This document shows, in pieces, positions 27,379 through 36,058 of a DNA stretch of 64,000 nucleotides. Where the stretch lies: NCBI GenBank assembly GCA_901472505.1, contig LR590468.1:1550001-1614000 (forward strand), given 5' to 3'. The translations under genes were made by a program, and so were the position numbers. Source of the DNA: Proteus vulgaris (GTDB lineage: Bacteria; Pseudomonadota; Gammaproteobacteria; Enterobacterales; Enterobacteriaceae). The notes below the pieces were generated by a model that saw nothing but the letters and a program-made list of their open reading frames with translations, was not told the origin of the DNA and searched no databases. The first letter of the stretch is position 1. The number at the start of each line of letters is the position of its first letter.

Positions 27379-27450
27379 GTGGCCCAGCACGTTCATTTTT
27401 TTGCAAAAGCCACCAGTTAGGTGGCTTTTTTATTATGCCCCCTACTGGTG
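27378..27450 (+). promoter_or_regulatory. Attenuator: alternative hairpins and terminator
   Basis: GCCACC-agtta-GGTGGC followed by seven T (27409-27432) is an intrinsic terminator. GGTGGC at 27378-27383, beginning at the last base of the leader stop codon, can pair with GCCACC at 27409-27414 and so act as an antiterminator. A third segment ACTGGTG (27444-27450) can pair with CACCAGT (27411-27417). A ribosome finishing the leader would cover the first arm; one stalled at the leucine codons would leave it free. The regulatory logic is inferred. Confidence 0.75.
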
Positions 27451-27474
27451 AAATTATTTTTTAGGGGAGTTTCT

Positions 27475-27582
27475 ATGATGTTGAGTTTTACCATAAGGAT
27501 GATGAGTGACAACGTCTTCTCAATAAACAATGGTCTGGAAATGCCTTCCATAAATAACCAAATAAAGCAGGAGGCAAAATGA
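27475..27582 (+). CDS. Small ORF of 35 residues, coupled to the NSS transporter
   Basis: A 35-codon frame starts at ATG 27475 behind the strong site TTAGGGGAG and ends with TGA overlapping the transporter ATG as ATGA. The product (MMLSFTIRMM... ending QIKQEAK) is not hydrophobic enough to be a clear membrane helix, and I do not recognise it. Its translation could serve to couple the transporter to the upstream attenuator. It could be a real small protein or only a translated spacer. Confidence 0.45.
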   Translation: MMLSFTIRMMSDNVFSINNGLEMPSINNQIKQEAK

Positions 27583-28895
27583 GCCAGCAATGGACATCAC
27601 GAATCGGCCATATCTTAGCAGCCGCAGGCTCTGCAATTGGTATTGGCGCAATCTGGAAGTTTTCTTATGTTGCCGCCAATAACGGTGGTGGTGCCTTTTT
27701 AATTGTCTTTTTGTTATTTAGTTTTATTATCGGGCTTGCCGTATTACTGGCTGAAAATATCTTAGGCAGTAGTACACATGCAGAAGCTGTTAATGCCTTT
27801 AAAAAGATGATGGGACGTAACTGGGTTATCATCGGCGTTATTGGTGTCTTCAGTTCTTGGTGTATTTATAGCTTTTATAGTGTTGTCGGTGGATGGACAA
27901 TTGGCTATACCGTTATGGCAGCAACAGGCCAGCTGAACATTACAGATAGCGCAGAATTAACTGGTATTTTTACCCGTTTTATTAGCAATCCTTTATGGCC
28001 TATTTTGGCTCACTTGACCTTCGCTGGATTAACCTGTTTTGTCGTTTTAGCCGGTGTGCAACGTGGGTTAGAAAAAGCCGTCAAAATCATGATGCCCATG
28101 TTATTTATCATTATGATTTTATTAATTATTGTTGGAATAAGCTTACCTGGATCTTCTGAAGGTTTAAAATTATTTTTATACCCTGATTTCAGTAAGTTAA
28201 CCCCTCAAGGCGTGTTAGATGCATTAGGATTAGCCTTCTTCTCTCTCTCTATCGGTTTAGGTATTCACATCACTTACAGTGCTTATTTAGCAAATAACAA
28301 AGGTATCGCCAACGCCAGTATGTGGGTAGTTATTTTATCTTGTATGGTGTGTGTACTTGCCGGATTAATGATTTTCCCTGCATTATCTGCCGCAGGTTTA
28401 GAACCCAATGCCGGCCCGGGCTTAACCTTTATGACCATGCCGGTTTATTTCGCTAACTTACCCGGTGGTAATATTTTAGCTGTCACTTTCTTTGTCTTGT
28501 TATTAATGGCAGCGTTAACTTCTGCAATTTCATTACTTGAACATATCGTGGCTTATGTGCAGATGCGCTTTCAATGGACACGCCGTCGCGCAGGACTCGT
28601 CGTTACGGCTTCCATTATGCTGATGGGAATTCCTGTTTCATTATCTTTCGGCCCTATGAGCGATGTGACATTAGGAGGGAAAACTGTTTTTGATTTGTTG
28701 GATTATCTGACATCTAACATTTTAATGCCTTTATTTGGTATTGCGATGTGCTTAATTTTCGGTTGGTCACGTAGAGCAAATGCATTAATTCCTGAAAATA
28801 TCACAGGTGTAAAACGTCAATGTTTATTACTGGTTTGGCGTTATATTGGCCCAATTTGTATCGGGATTATTTTGGTGCATGGATTGATTGGCTAA
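27579..28895 (+). CDS. Sodium-dependent amino acid transporter, NSS (SNF) family
   Basis: A 438-residue, roughly eleven-helix membrane protein. The first helix region WTSRIGHILAAAGSAIGIGA with GAIWKF is the NSS signature that forms the Na+ and substrate sites, as in LeuT, TnaT and MhsT; a later helix contains SLSIGLGIHITYSAYL. It should import a neutral amino acid with Na+. The leader peptide upstream is leucine-rich and attenuator-like, so leucine or another branched-chain amino acid is the likely substrate or signal; this is inference. AGCAGGAGG precedes the ATG. Confidence 0.9.
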   Translation: MSQQWTSRIGHILAAAGSAIGIGAIWKFSYVAANNGGGAFLIVFLLFSFIIGLAVLLAENILGSSTHAEAVNAFKKMMGRNWVIIGVIGVFSSWCIYSFYSVVGGWTIGYTVMAATGQLNITDSAELTGIFTRFISNPLWPILAHLTFAGLTCFVVLAGVQRGLEKAVKIMMPMLFIIMILLIIVGISLPGSSEGLKLFLYPDFSKLTPQGVLDALGLAFFSLSIGLGIHITYSAYLANNKGIANASMWVVILSCMVCVLAGLMIFPALSAAGLEPNAGPGLTFMTMPVYFANLPGGNILAVTFFVLLLMAALTSAISLLEHIVAYVQMRFQWTRRRAGLVVTASIMLMGIPVSLSFGPMSDVTLGGKTVFDLLDYLTSNILMPLFGIAMCLIFGWSRRANALIPENITGVKRQCLLLVWRYIGPICIGIILVHGLIG

Positions 28896-28908
28896 TAATT
28901 AACTAAAA

Positions 28909-28932
28909 AGAGCCACTCATTTAAGTGGCTCT
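28909..28932 (-). terminator. Terminator between the transporter and the lyase genes
   Basis: Stem AGAGCCACT / AGTGGCTCT with a six-base loop. The T-rich side (CTTTTTAGTT) is on the minus strand, so it mainly ends the lyase transcript but can serve both. Confidence 0.75.
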
Positions 28933-28979
28933 ATGCTTAACGGATACTTGTTTATTTGTAGCTAATTGATAACTTTTTG

Positions 28980-30353
28980 TTATTTATAACTTTGTTTAAT
29001 TTCTTGTGAGATCACAAAACCTCGTTTTGCTTCTTTTTCAGCAAGCTCAACGGATAAACCGATATAAGAGCGAGGATCAAGCATGGCCTTAATTTCATCT
29101 GCATTAAAAGCCGCGGTAATGGTGTCATTTTTCATCAGGTTAGTATAAAAATCTTCACCATCTGCGGCCGTTTTAATGGCTTCTTCATATAACAGTGAAT
29201 GCGCTTTATCTTTACCCAGTTTTTCTGCCATTTTCATCATAACGTATTCAGTATTATCTAAACCTTTATTTCTCATCACGTTATGTAGCATTCTCTCTTC
29301 ATGAGGAACGATAGTTCTTGAAAGCTCTTCTGTTCTTAATAAAATTTCTGTTGTTAATTCTAACGATTCTTCAATTAAGCCATCGAATAACATATAAGAA
29401 CTGCTATCACCTTCATATGGTCTTACCGCAGAGTACATTCCCACATTAGGCAACGAATATAATTTCTGAGAGTTAGCAATAATTCCTTTCGCTAATTTTG
29501 GATTAATTTTATGAGGCATCGTGCTACTTCCTACCGTGCCTTTTGTAAACCCTTCAGAAACCTCAGCAATTTCTTCCAATGTAGTGCTGTAAACTTCTTC
29601 ACCAATTTTATGGCAGATATTTGCCATCAGCGCTAAGTTCATCATGTATTCTAATTTGTGCGTGCTTAAATTACGTGATGGCACTTCCATTGCTTGCATA
29701 CCCACTAATTCAGCAACACGTTTTTGTACTTTCATCCCAACTTCTGGCATTGAGTTAAAAGCACCTACTGCCCCCCCCATCATAATGGTGAATACTCGCT
29801 TTTCGCACTCTTTCATACGTTGGTAGCAATCAATAAAATCACTGATCCATACTGAAACTTTGTACCCATAAGTAATAGGAATAGCATGACGACCGTGCGT
29901 TCTACCAGCCATTACCATGTGTTTTGTCTTTTCAGCAAGATTAGACAAGTTTTCAATAATTTCACTCAATAATAACATGAACTTATTGTGTACCGTTTTC
30001 ATCATATACAACTGCGAACTTTGCTGTATATTTTGCGTGGTAATGCCATAGTGCACATATTTACCACTCTCTTCAGAGCACGCATTCACCAGTACTTTTA
30101 AGAAAGGCACAAAACCATGACCGATTTTTTGATAAATACGGTTCATCTCTTCAAAATCAATATTCTCAATAATCGCCTTTTCTTTAATTTCATCTGCGGC
30201 AGACTGTGGAATAAAACCATATTCAGCTTGCGCTTGCGCTAACATTGCTTCAAACATTAACCAAGTTGAATATTTAGCTTCATTGGACAGCAGATTTTTT
30301 ATACCGCGATCGTCGATTGTTTTACTTTTAGAATCGTATAACGCTCTCATCAT
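28980..30353 (-). CDS. Lyase of the aspartase/adenylosuccinate-lyase superfamily, PTS-linked
   Basis: A 457-residue enzyme with the three superfamily regions: THGRHAIPITYG (about residue 152; His), HKLEYMMN region, and the signature GSSTMPHKINPKLA (about 274-287; catalytic Ser in the mobile loop). Relatives release fumarate from an amino or imino adduct (PurB, ArgH, aspartase) or open lactones (CMLE). It is not the housekeeping PurB: sequence and context differ. It begins eight bases after a PTS EIICB gene, so it probably acts on the phosphorylated product of that transporter, perhaps an N-succinyl- or aspartyl-sugar. The substrate is not known. Confidence 0.8.
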   Translation of the reverse strand: MMRALYDSKSKTIDDRGIKNLLSNEAKYSTWLMFEAMLAQAQAEYGFIPQSAADEIKEKAIIENIDFEEMNRIYQKIGHGFVPFLKVLVNACSEESGKYVHYGITTQNIQQSSQLYMMKTVHNKFMLLLSEIIENLSNLAEKTKHMVMAGRTHGRHAIPITYGYKVSVWISDFIDCYQRMKECEKRVFTIMMGGAVGAFNSMPEVGMKVQKRVAELVGMQAMEVPSRNLSTHKLEYMMNLALMANICHKIGEEVYSTTLEEIAEVSEGFTKGTVGSSTMPHKINPKLAKGIIANSQKLYSLPNVGMYSAVRPYEGDSSSYMLFDGLIEESLELTTEILLRTEELSRTIVPHEERMLHNVMRNKGLDNTEYVMMKMAEKLGKDKAHSLLYEEAIKTAADGEDFYTNLMKNDTITAAFNADEIKAMLDPRSYIGLSVELAEKEAKRGFVISQEIKQSYK

Positions 30354-30361
30354 GTATCCTT

Positions 30362-31918
30362 TTATTTCTTCATTGCTTCATCAACAGCATTGCGAACAAA
30401 TTCGACTTTAGGGCCATAAACAACATGGACATGGTTTGCTGCCGGAAAGAAGAATGCTGTACATCCAGACTCCAACATTAATTCTTTATCTATTTGATTA
30501 ACTTCATTAATATCAATACGTAGCCGTGTAATACAGTTATCAACATTACGAATGTTTTGTTTGCCACCTAACGCTTGAATTAAGATTTCTGCAATTTCAC
30601 CATAACGTTTTTCTTTGATTAGCGTGTTTTTCATATTGCTTGATTCTTCTCTACCTGGGGTTTTGATATCGAATTTGATGATAGCCCAGTAGAAAATGAA
30701 GTAGGTCACAACCGCAAGTGCACTACCAATCAGCACTAAGAAGATCCAGTTAGTGTGTTCGTACAGTAAACCAAAGATAGTGAAATCAAAGACGGTGCCT
30801 CGGATATAACCAATTGCAACACCAGCAAAAGAGAGCAGAACTGCGCCAATACCCACGATAATCGCGTAAATTAAATAAAGTAACGGTGCGATAAAGACGA
30901 AGGTAAATTCAAGAGGTTCGGTCACGTTACCTAACATTGCAGTTAAGACCATCGTCACCAGCATTGATTTAACTTCAGCGCGGTTCTCTTTTTTCGAGGT
31001 TTTATAAATTGCTAATGCAATCGCAGGAAATAAGAATAACGTAACCAACATTTGTTGCTGAGCCATAAAACGCGTCAAGCTTGGCATCATTGCCCAATAT
31101 TCACTACTTGGCCCTTGGTTAAATAATACTTCTGTCATTGCTGGAACAACACCCACATAGGTTTGCCCATCAATCACATAAGAACCACCGGCTTCAGTAA
31201 ATCTAAACAGCACGTTCCAGACGTGGTGTAAACCAAATGGAATAAATAGACGCTCACCACCTGCGGTAAAGAAAGGCCCAACAGGACTTAAGAAGACAGC
31301 TGAGAGCTTAGTTAAGCCCATGACTAATACTTCCCAAATAAATGGCAACAATGCACCTACGCCAATCATTAATCCAACCATAATAATGGCGACAGATTTT
31401 TTTCCAGAGAAGAAGGCAAATGCCGTTGGTAATTCAAGGTTATAGAATTTATCCGTTGCCCATGCGGCGATTAATCCTGTAATAATCCCCCCTGCGGCAC
31501 TGATATTCATGGTTTGTATACCCAGAACCTTGATTTGCCCAACCTGCGTCATAATGGCAGGATCAGCCAGTTTTCCAGTCAATACTAACCAGATATTGAT
31601 TGTACTTATCAAGGTTAAATAACCCACCACGGAGGCAAAGACCGCGATCCCCTTATCTTTATGGCTCATTCCATATGCCACCCCCATTGCAAATAGAAGT
31701 GGAATATTGTCAAACACCACACCTGCAATAGAACGGATACTGACTAATAAAGCATTGACTGTTTCATTTCCTAAGAAAGGAAAGCGTGCAATCATATAAG
31801 ACTGAACTAAAGCACCACTGATCCCCAAGATCATACCGATAGGTGCTAATACACCGATTGGTAGAAGTAGGGTTCTACCAAAGCGCTGAATAGATTCGCT
31901 GAACTTTTTCCTGGCCAT
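30362..31918 (-). CDS. PTS EIICB permease, glucose/glucoside family
   Basis: A 518-residue fusion: an EIIC membrane domain (about 1-410) with segments GVLAPIGMILGISGAL, FIPFGLHHVWNVLFRFTE and GNVTEPLEFTFVFIAPLLY (the sugar-binding NVTEPxEF motif), then an EIIB domain (about 435-518) with the phosphorylated cysteine in NVDNCITRLRIDI. It imports and phosphorylates a sugar-like substrate using phosphate from a separate EIIA such as Crr; no EIIA is encoded nearby. Resembles MalX and relatives. It is followed closely by a lyase and preceded by an RpiR-type regulator. Confidence 0.88.
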   Translation of the reverse strand: MARKKFSESIQRFGRTLLLPIGVLAPIGMILGISGALVQSYMIARFPFLGNETVNALLVSIRSIAGVVFDNIPLLFAMGVAYGMSHKDKGIAVFASVVGYLTLISTINIWLVLTGKLADPAIMTQVGQIKVLGIQTMNISAAGGIITGLIAAWATDKFYNLELPTAFAFFSGKKSVAIIMVGLMIGVGALLPFIWEVLVMGLTKLSAVFLSPVGPFFTAGGERLFIPFGLHHVWNVLFRFTEAGGSYVIDGQTYVGVVPAMTEVLFNQGPSSEYWAMMPSLTRFMAQQQMLVTLFLFPAIALAIYKTSKKENRAEVKSMLVTMVLTAMLGNVTEPLEFTFVFIAPLLYLIYAIIVGIGAVLLSFAGVAIGYIRGTVFDFTIFGLLYEHTNWIFLVLIGSALAVVTYFIFYWAIIKFDIKTPGREESSNMKNTLIKEKRYGEIAEILIQALGGKQNIRNVDNCITRLRIDINEVNQIDKELMLESGCTAFFFPAANHVHVVYGPKVEFVRNAVDEAMKK

Positions 31919-32021
31919 ATTTTTTTCCTTATGACTTCTCGAATATAAAAGAATTACTGAGGTACTCTAGCTTAGGGATTATAGGAAATGAATGACGTGG
32001 CGGTTTTAAATATTATCTCAG

Positions 32022-32036
32022 GTCATTTTTTATGAC
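32022..32036. promoter_or_regulatory. Palindrome upstream of the PTS gene
   Basis: GTCATTTTTTATGAC, a 5+5 inverted repeat, lies about 105 bases upstream of the PTS start in the 323-base gap after the RpiR gene. A possible operator; no second copy was found. The rest of this gap shows only AT-rich sequence. Confidence 0.35.
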
Positions 32037-32241
32037 TTAGGTCTTTTTAATAAACATTTCAATTAATAATAATTGACAATTTTTTATTTCGGTAATGAAG
32101 AATGATCCTAGATCTTAATATTGAAAAAAGAAGGTTGTTTTTAAAATAACTTATCATTATTTTAATCAGATAGATTAATGCTTTTTACATATTAAGAATA
32201 AAAAGAAGATTTAATTAATAGAATTGCCCGCCTATTAAAAC

Positions 32242-32982
32242 TTAAAGTAAAATTTCTAACTCATTTATCAGTAAATCCACCAGCATAAAAAAACCAATAC
32301 GTGATTTAGTATCGTCTTTTTTGGTATCGTGATTATCGGCAAAACAAAACAGAGCATGGCTTGCATAACTCGTTAATTCATTGGTGTTAAATGCCGTCAT
32401 ACTAATAATATTTGCATCTTTTAACTGTACAATTTTTGCTGTTTCTATAATTTTCTTGGTGCCACCAGAAAGGGAGATAAAGATAACCGTATCATCTTCA
32501 TTAACAAGGCGAGTAAATGAATCAGATAAATTATAATCATTAATAAAAAAGCAGTGTAAACCTAAAGCAAATAAAAGGTGTTCCAGGTAATAACCGACCG
32601 CTTTACTCGTTCCTCTTGCCACAATAAAAATATTTCTAGAGTGACGTAAGGTTTTCGCACATTCTCGAATATGCTCTTCATTAATTAAAGTAAATGTTTT
32701 ATTAATATTTTTTTCTAATTGCTTTTTATAAGATGCAGTGCTCGTTTTCTCAATTTTATTTTGCGTCAATATATAATTATTAATTTGGAATTTAAGCTCT
32801 TTAAACCCGCTAAATCCTAACTTTTGCGATAAATTAATGATAACCGTTTTTGATACAAAGGTTTTTGCAACTAAATCATTAATATTTAAATAGGGTATAT
32901 CCGCAATATTATCGGTGAGATATTTTAATACTTTTTTTTCGCTGATGGTTAAATTGTCATAATTCTTTAGGAAATCCAGCAT
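32242..32982 (-). CDS. MurR/RpiR-family regulator of the PTS-lyase cluster
   Basis: A 246-residue RpiR-type regulator: N-terminal helix-turn-helix (about 1-75; LVAKTFVSKTVIINLSQKLG) and a SIS domain (about 110-230) with FIVARGTSKAVGYYLEHLL and FISLSGGTKKIIE. SIS domains in this family bind phosphosugars, fitting a role as sensor of the phosphorylated PTS product. It is upstream of the PTS and lyase genes on the same strand but separated by a 323-base gap that likely holds their promoter. Confidence 0.85.
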   Translation of the reverse strand: MLDFLKNYDNLTISEKKVLKYLTDNIADIPYLNINDLVAKTFVSKTVIINLSQKLGFSGFKELKFQINNYILTQNKIEKTSTASYKKQLEKNINKTFTLINEEHIRECAKTLRHSRNIFIVARGTSKAVGYYLEHLLFALGLHCFFINDYNLSDSFTRLVNEDDTVIFISLSGGTKKIIETAKIVQLKDANIISMTAFNTNELTSYASHALFCFADNHDTKKDDTKSRIGFFMLVDLLINELEILL

Positions 32983-33180
32983 ATCTCACCCAACCAATTG
33001 AATATAAAACATCCGATAAAGAGGCGAACATTCCAAAAGTATGTCCGTTCTTTTCGTACGCTTATGTGAAATAAAATCAATAACGAGTATACGTTAAATC
33101 ATACAGTTATGTAGGATCAGCGTTGTTTTTTGTGAATTGAGCTATTATTGAGCCCATTTTTTTAATGAGCTCAATACGTA

Positions 33181-33426
33181 TTATTCATTACCCCAGCGAT
33201 TAAGAAACATCGCGATATCATCAATACGTTTTTTATTAATACCCGCCTCTTTTGCCATCTCTTGCTGCGCCGTTTCACTGATTTCTTCGTTGTTCATTAG
33301 CCGAGTAAGCAGTAATTGAAAATAGAGAGCAAGTGCATCTTCTTCAGATTCAGCAACAGGCTCGGTTGATTCCAGTGAATACTCTTCTACCATGTCATAA
33401 TATTTAAAATGGATTTCATTGTTCAT
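33181..33426 (-). CDS. ymjA: YmjA-family small protein (DUF2543)
   Basis: An 81-residue acidic protein that aligns along its whole length with E. coli YmjA, including [22 protein letters not shown], and the C-terminal FLNRWGNE. No function is established. Transcribed alone on the minus strand. Confidence 0.85.
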   Translation of the reverse strand: MNNEIHFKYYDMVEEYSLESTEPVAESEEDALALYFQLLLTRLMNNEEISETAQQEMAKEAGINKKRIDDIAMFLNRWGNE

Positions 33427-33548
33427 TGGTTGTCCCCAAGATTAGTTTATAATCATTATATTCAAATTATTAAGAGTATATCTCTACATTCGCCTGTTAA
33501 CTTAAAATTCGCTATCATCCACTTCCTTCTTTTTCTGCGGATAAGCTG

Positions 33549-34256
33549 ATGTCTACGATTATCGATACTTTTATTGCCCCACCTTGCCATGATGAAATCG
33601 AGATCCTCTATCAAGACGAGCATTTAGTTCTTATTAATAAACCAACAGGATTATTGAGCTTATCAGGAAAAAATCCACAAAATATAGACTCAGTACATTA
33701 TCGATTAGTGAAGCTATTTCCGGGATGTACGCTTGTTCATCGGCTTGATTTTGGGACATCAGGGTTAATGGTTGTGGCACGCAATAAGTCAATCAATGCT
33801 CTTTTATGTCAGCAGTTTAGCCAACGTAAAGTAACCAAAGTATATAGTGCGCTACTGTGTGGCCATTTGAAGGAAAATGAAGGCATAATAGATGCATCAA
33901 TAGCAAAAGATCCGGCTCTATTTCCACGTATGTCGATTTGCTCCCTTAATGGTAAACCAGCACGCTCTGGTTATCAGGTTATTGAACGTTTATATCATAC
34001 ACAAGAAAATGGAACGTTATTACCTTTAACCCGCGTACAATTTATGCCTGAAACAGGAAGGACTCATCAACTACGTATTCACAGCCAGTTTATAGGGCAT
34101 CCTATTTTAGGTTGTGATTTATATGGTGGGTGCGACTGCGACTTAATTGAAGAAACTAAACGGGCTCCAAGACTCATGCTTCATGCGAGTGAACTTCATT
34201 TTGTTCACCCTATTAGCCAAGCACCAATAAAAGCGCGTTGCGAGAGCCCGTTTTAA
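33549..34256 (+). CDS. RluA-family pseudouridine synthase
   Basis: A 235-residue enzyme with the RluA-family catalytic motif HRLDFGTSGLMV (Asp about residue 72), the N-terminal segment YQDEHLVLINKPTGLLS and the C-terminal GRTHQLRIHSQFIGHPILG. It isomerises specific uridines in rRNA or tRNA. It is close to RluA in size but the motif reads HRLDFGTSG, unlike E. coli RluA's HRLDMATSG, so I do not assign the symbol. Stand-alone gene. Confidence 0.85.
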   Translation: MSTIIDTFIAPPCHDEIEILYQDEHLVLINKPTGLLSLSGKNPQNIDSVHYRLVKLFPGCTLVHRLDFGTSGLMVVARNKSINALLCQQFSQRKVTKVYSALLCGHLKENEGIIDASIAKDPALFPRMSICSLNGKPARSGYQVIERLYHTQENGTLLPLTRVQFMPETGRTHQLRIHSQFIGHPILGCDLYGGCDCDLIEETKRAPRLMLHASELHFVHPISQAPIKARCESPF

Positions 34257-34265
34257 ATATCGATA

Positions 34266-34748
34266 TTAGAGTTTAAGTGCTTTTACGGTTTCCTCAATAT
34301 CAAGTTCATCTTCCGTAAAAACTATCTCTGTACCGTGCATTGTGGTGATCGCAAGCTTTCTCAACATACGCATATCATTAGCGTTATCTGCTGATTTGGG
34401 TCTAATGCTATTCATTAAAATACCCACAGAAAGTACCGTATTTTCTTTATCAATACGCGTATCGGCAGGCACTTCTTCACTGTAAATTCGATAGGATTTA
34501 ATTGACGTTAGCTTAATTCGCTCGCCTGCAATATAAACGTATTTGCTATCAGGTATCACTTTAACCGCATACGCAGATAAACCTTTGGTATTGGTGGTCG
34601 GTTCAAAGGTGACATTTGCATCTACCTTTATCAACGCAGGGTTGGCAACTTTAATCACATGAAAATAACGGTTGTCACCATTTTCATCTTTAATAAATCC
34701 AAAACCTTTATCTTCAAACCACTTTGTGATTATTCCGTTCATTGCCAT
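34266..34748 (-). CDS. Cold-shock-domain protein with C-terminal extension
   Basis: A 160-residue protein. Residues about 3-68 form a cold-shock domain with the RNP1-like motif KGFGFIKDENG and RYFHV in place of the usual FVH, so nucleic-acid binding may be altered. The remaining ~90 residues show no domain I recognise. Convergent with the pseudouridine synthase gene, with only ten bases between the stops and no obvious terminator. Confidence 0.75.
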   Translation of the reverse strand: MAMNGIITKWFEDKGFGFIKDENGDNRYFHVIKVANPALIKVDANVTFEPTTNTKGLSAYAVKVIPDSKYVYIAGERIKLTSIKSYRIYSEEVPADTRIDKENTVLSVGILMNSIRPKSADNANDMRMLRKLAITTMHGTEIVFTEDELDIEETVKALKL

Positions 34749-34829
34749 TATCGCCTACTTAATCGTTTTATCTACAAAAATTTCCAGATGCAGTATAAAG
34801 CACAATGCGTATACAAACTATGCCTTTGA

Positions 34830-34855
34830 GGTAATAAGCTACATTGCTTATTACC
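34830..34855 (-). terminator. Hairpin at the end of yaiL
   Basis: A 10-bp perfect stem GGTAATAAGC / GCTTATTACC with a six-base loop overlaps the yaiL stop codon. The T tract is weak. Confidence 0.5.
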
Positions 34856-35384
34856 ACATCAAATCATCTGGTATTTTAAAATCAGCATAAGGATCGTCTT
34901 CATCTTGTTCTGTCTTACTAAGTGTATTATTTAACAAGATACAGTCCACATCTCTTTGTGTAATTTTATCCGCCACACTGGCTGGAATAATCGCGTATTC
35001 CGTTTTATTTGCAGTATCCAAACGAGCAATGGCGAGGCGCCCACTAATTAATTGAGATTGCGTCAGTTTATCCACCACGATATTTTTAATCACATTGTTA
35101 TCAGTGAAATTAAAATCAATATCGCCTTTTGCTGGCGTAATTCTATTCATCTCAATAAGTTGTTTAACTTGCGCTTTATATTCTTTAGATAAGGTTGCTT
35201 GCTTTTGTTGCTCACTCAGCAGTTTATCGCGCTCAAGTTGGGCTTTTTTATTTTCTTCTACGGCTTCTCTTGCTTCTCGTGCCTGAACACGTGATTTTTT
35301 TGCCGTTCTTTGGACTTTTGCCATTTTTTTGCTGGTCACAAGCCCTGCTTTTAACATTTGCTCTTGTAAGGTAAGTTTTGCCAT
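34851..35384 (-). CDS. yaiL: YaiL-family protein (DUF2058)
   Basis: A 177-residue charged protein with the family N-terminus KLTLQEQMLKAGLVTSKKM, then a basic, probably coiled-coil stretch (about 20-85), and a C-terminal globular part containing YAIIPASVADKI. Matches the DUF2058 family; cellular role unknown, though nucleic acid association is often inferred from the basic helix. Divergent from yajD. Confidence 0.85.
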   Translation of the reverse strand: MAKLTLQEQMLKAGLVTSKKMAKVQRTAKKSRVQAREAREAVEENKKAQLERDKLLSEQQKQATLSKEYKAQVKQLIEMNRITPAKGDIDFNFTDNNVIKNIVVDKLTQSQLISGRLAIARLDTANKTEYAIIPASVADKITQRDVDCILLNNTLSKTEQDEDDPYADFKIPDDLMW

Positions 35385-35568
35385 TTTTATGCCTAAATCT
35401 GCTCAGTCATTTTTAAAATTATACCTGTAATTTCCAAGAGTGCATCAGATTGTAATATTGGTGGTTTATTGAAGTAAACAGGACTTATGAGATTGAACCT
35501 ATCCGTGCATTCAGAGTATATTGAAAAAACTATCGTTAAACTTTCTCTTATAACAGGTAATACTAACA

Positions 35569-35916
35569 ATGGCTCTGATCCCAAAAAACTATGCACGGTT
35601 GGAAAGTGGCTACCGTGAAAAAGCACTGAAAATCTACCCATGGGTATGTGGACGTTGTGCGCGTGAGTTTGTCTATTCGAACTTACGTGAGCTCACCGTT
35701 CATCATATTGATCACGACCATACCAATAACCCAGAAGACGGTAGTAACTGGGAGTTATTGTGTCTGTTTTGCCATGATCACGAACACTCTAAATACACAG
35801 AAGCAGACCAATACGGCACAACTGTTGTCGCTGGTGAAGATGCACAAGATGATGTCGGTGTAGCCACTTATAATCCTTTTGCTGATTTAAAGTCGATGCT
35901 CAATAAGAAAAAATAG
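35569..35916 (+). CDS. yajD: YajD, HNH-family nuclease-like protein
   Basis: A 115-residue HNH protein with two CxxC-type zinc pairs (CGRCAREF and CLFCHDHEH) around the core LTVHHIDHDHTNNP and the asparagine in DGSNWELLC. Length and sequence match E. coli YajD. Substrate unknown. It marks the core-genome edge of the decayed island that follows. Confidence 0.9.
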   Translation: MALIPKNYARLESGYREKALKIYPWVCGRCAREFVYSNLRELTVHHIDHDHTNNPEDGSNWELLCLFCHDHEHSKYTEADQYGTTVVAGEDAQDDVGVATYNPFADLKSMLNKKK

Positions 35917-36058
35917 TGAATTCAATATCAGCTTTGATGCAACAAACCGGCCCCTTTTCACGCTCTTACGTAGAATAGTGTATACTTGCCAACCATAAAT
36001 TTGTTCATGGTTAATTAATAATGAAAGAAATCGAAAAAGCAAAAATCAAACTCCTTAG

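Noticed and set aside
36021..36058. Start of a gene MKEIEKAKIKLL just before the rhs remnant
   Set aside because: Weak ribosome site and the frame passes out of phase into rhs; possibly the 5' scrap of another gene, not supportable.
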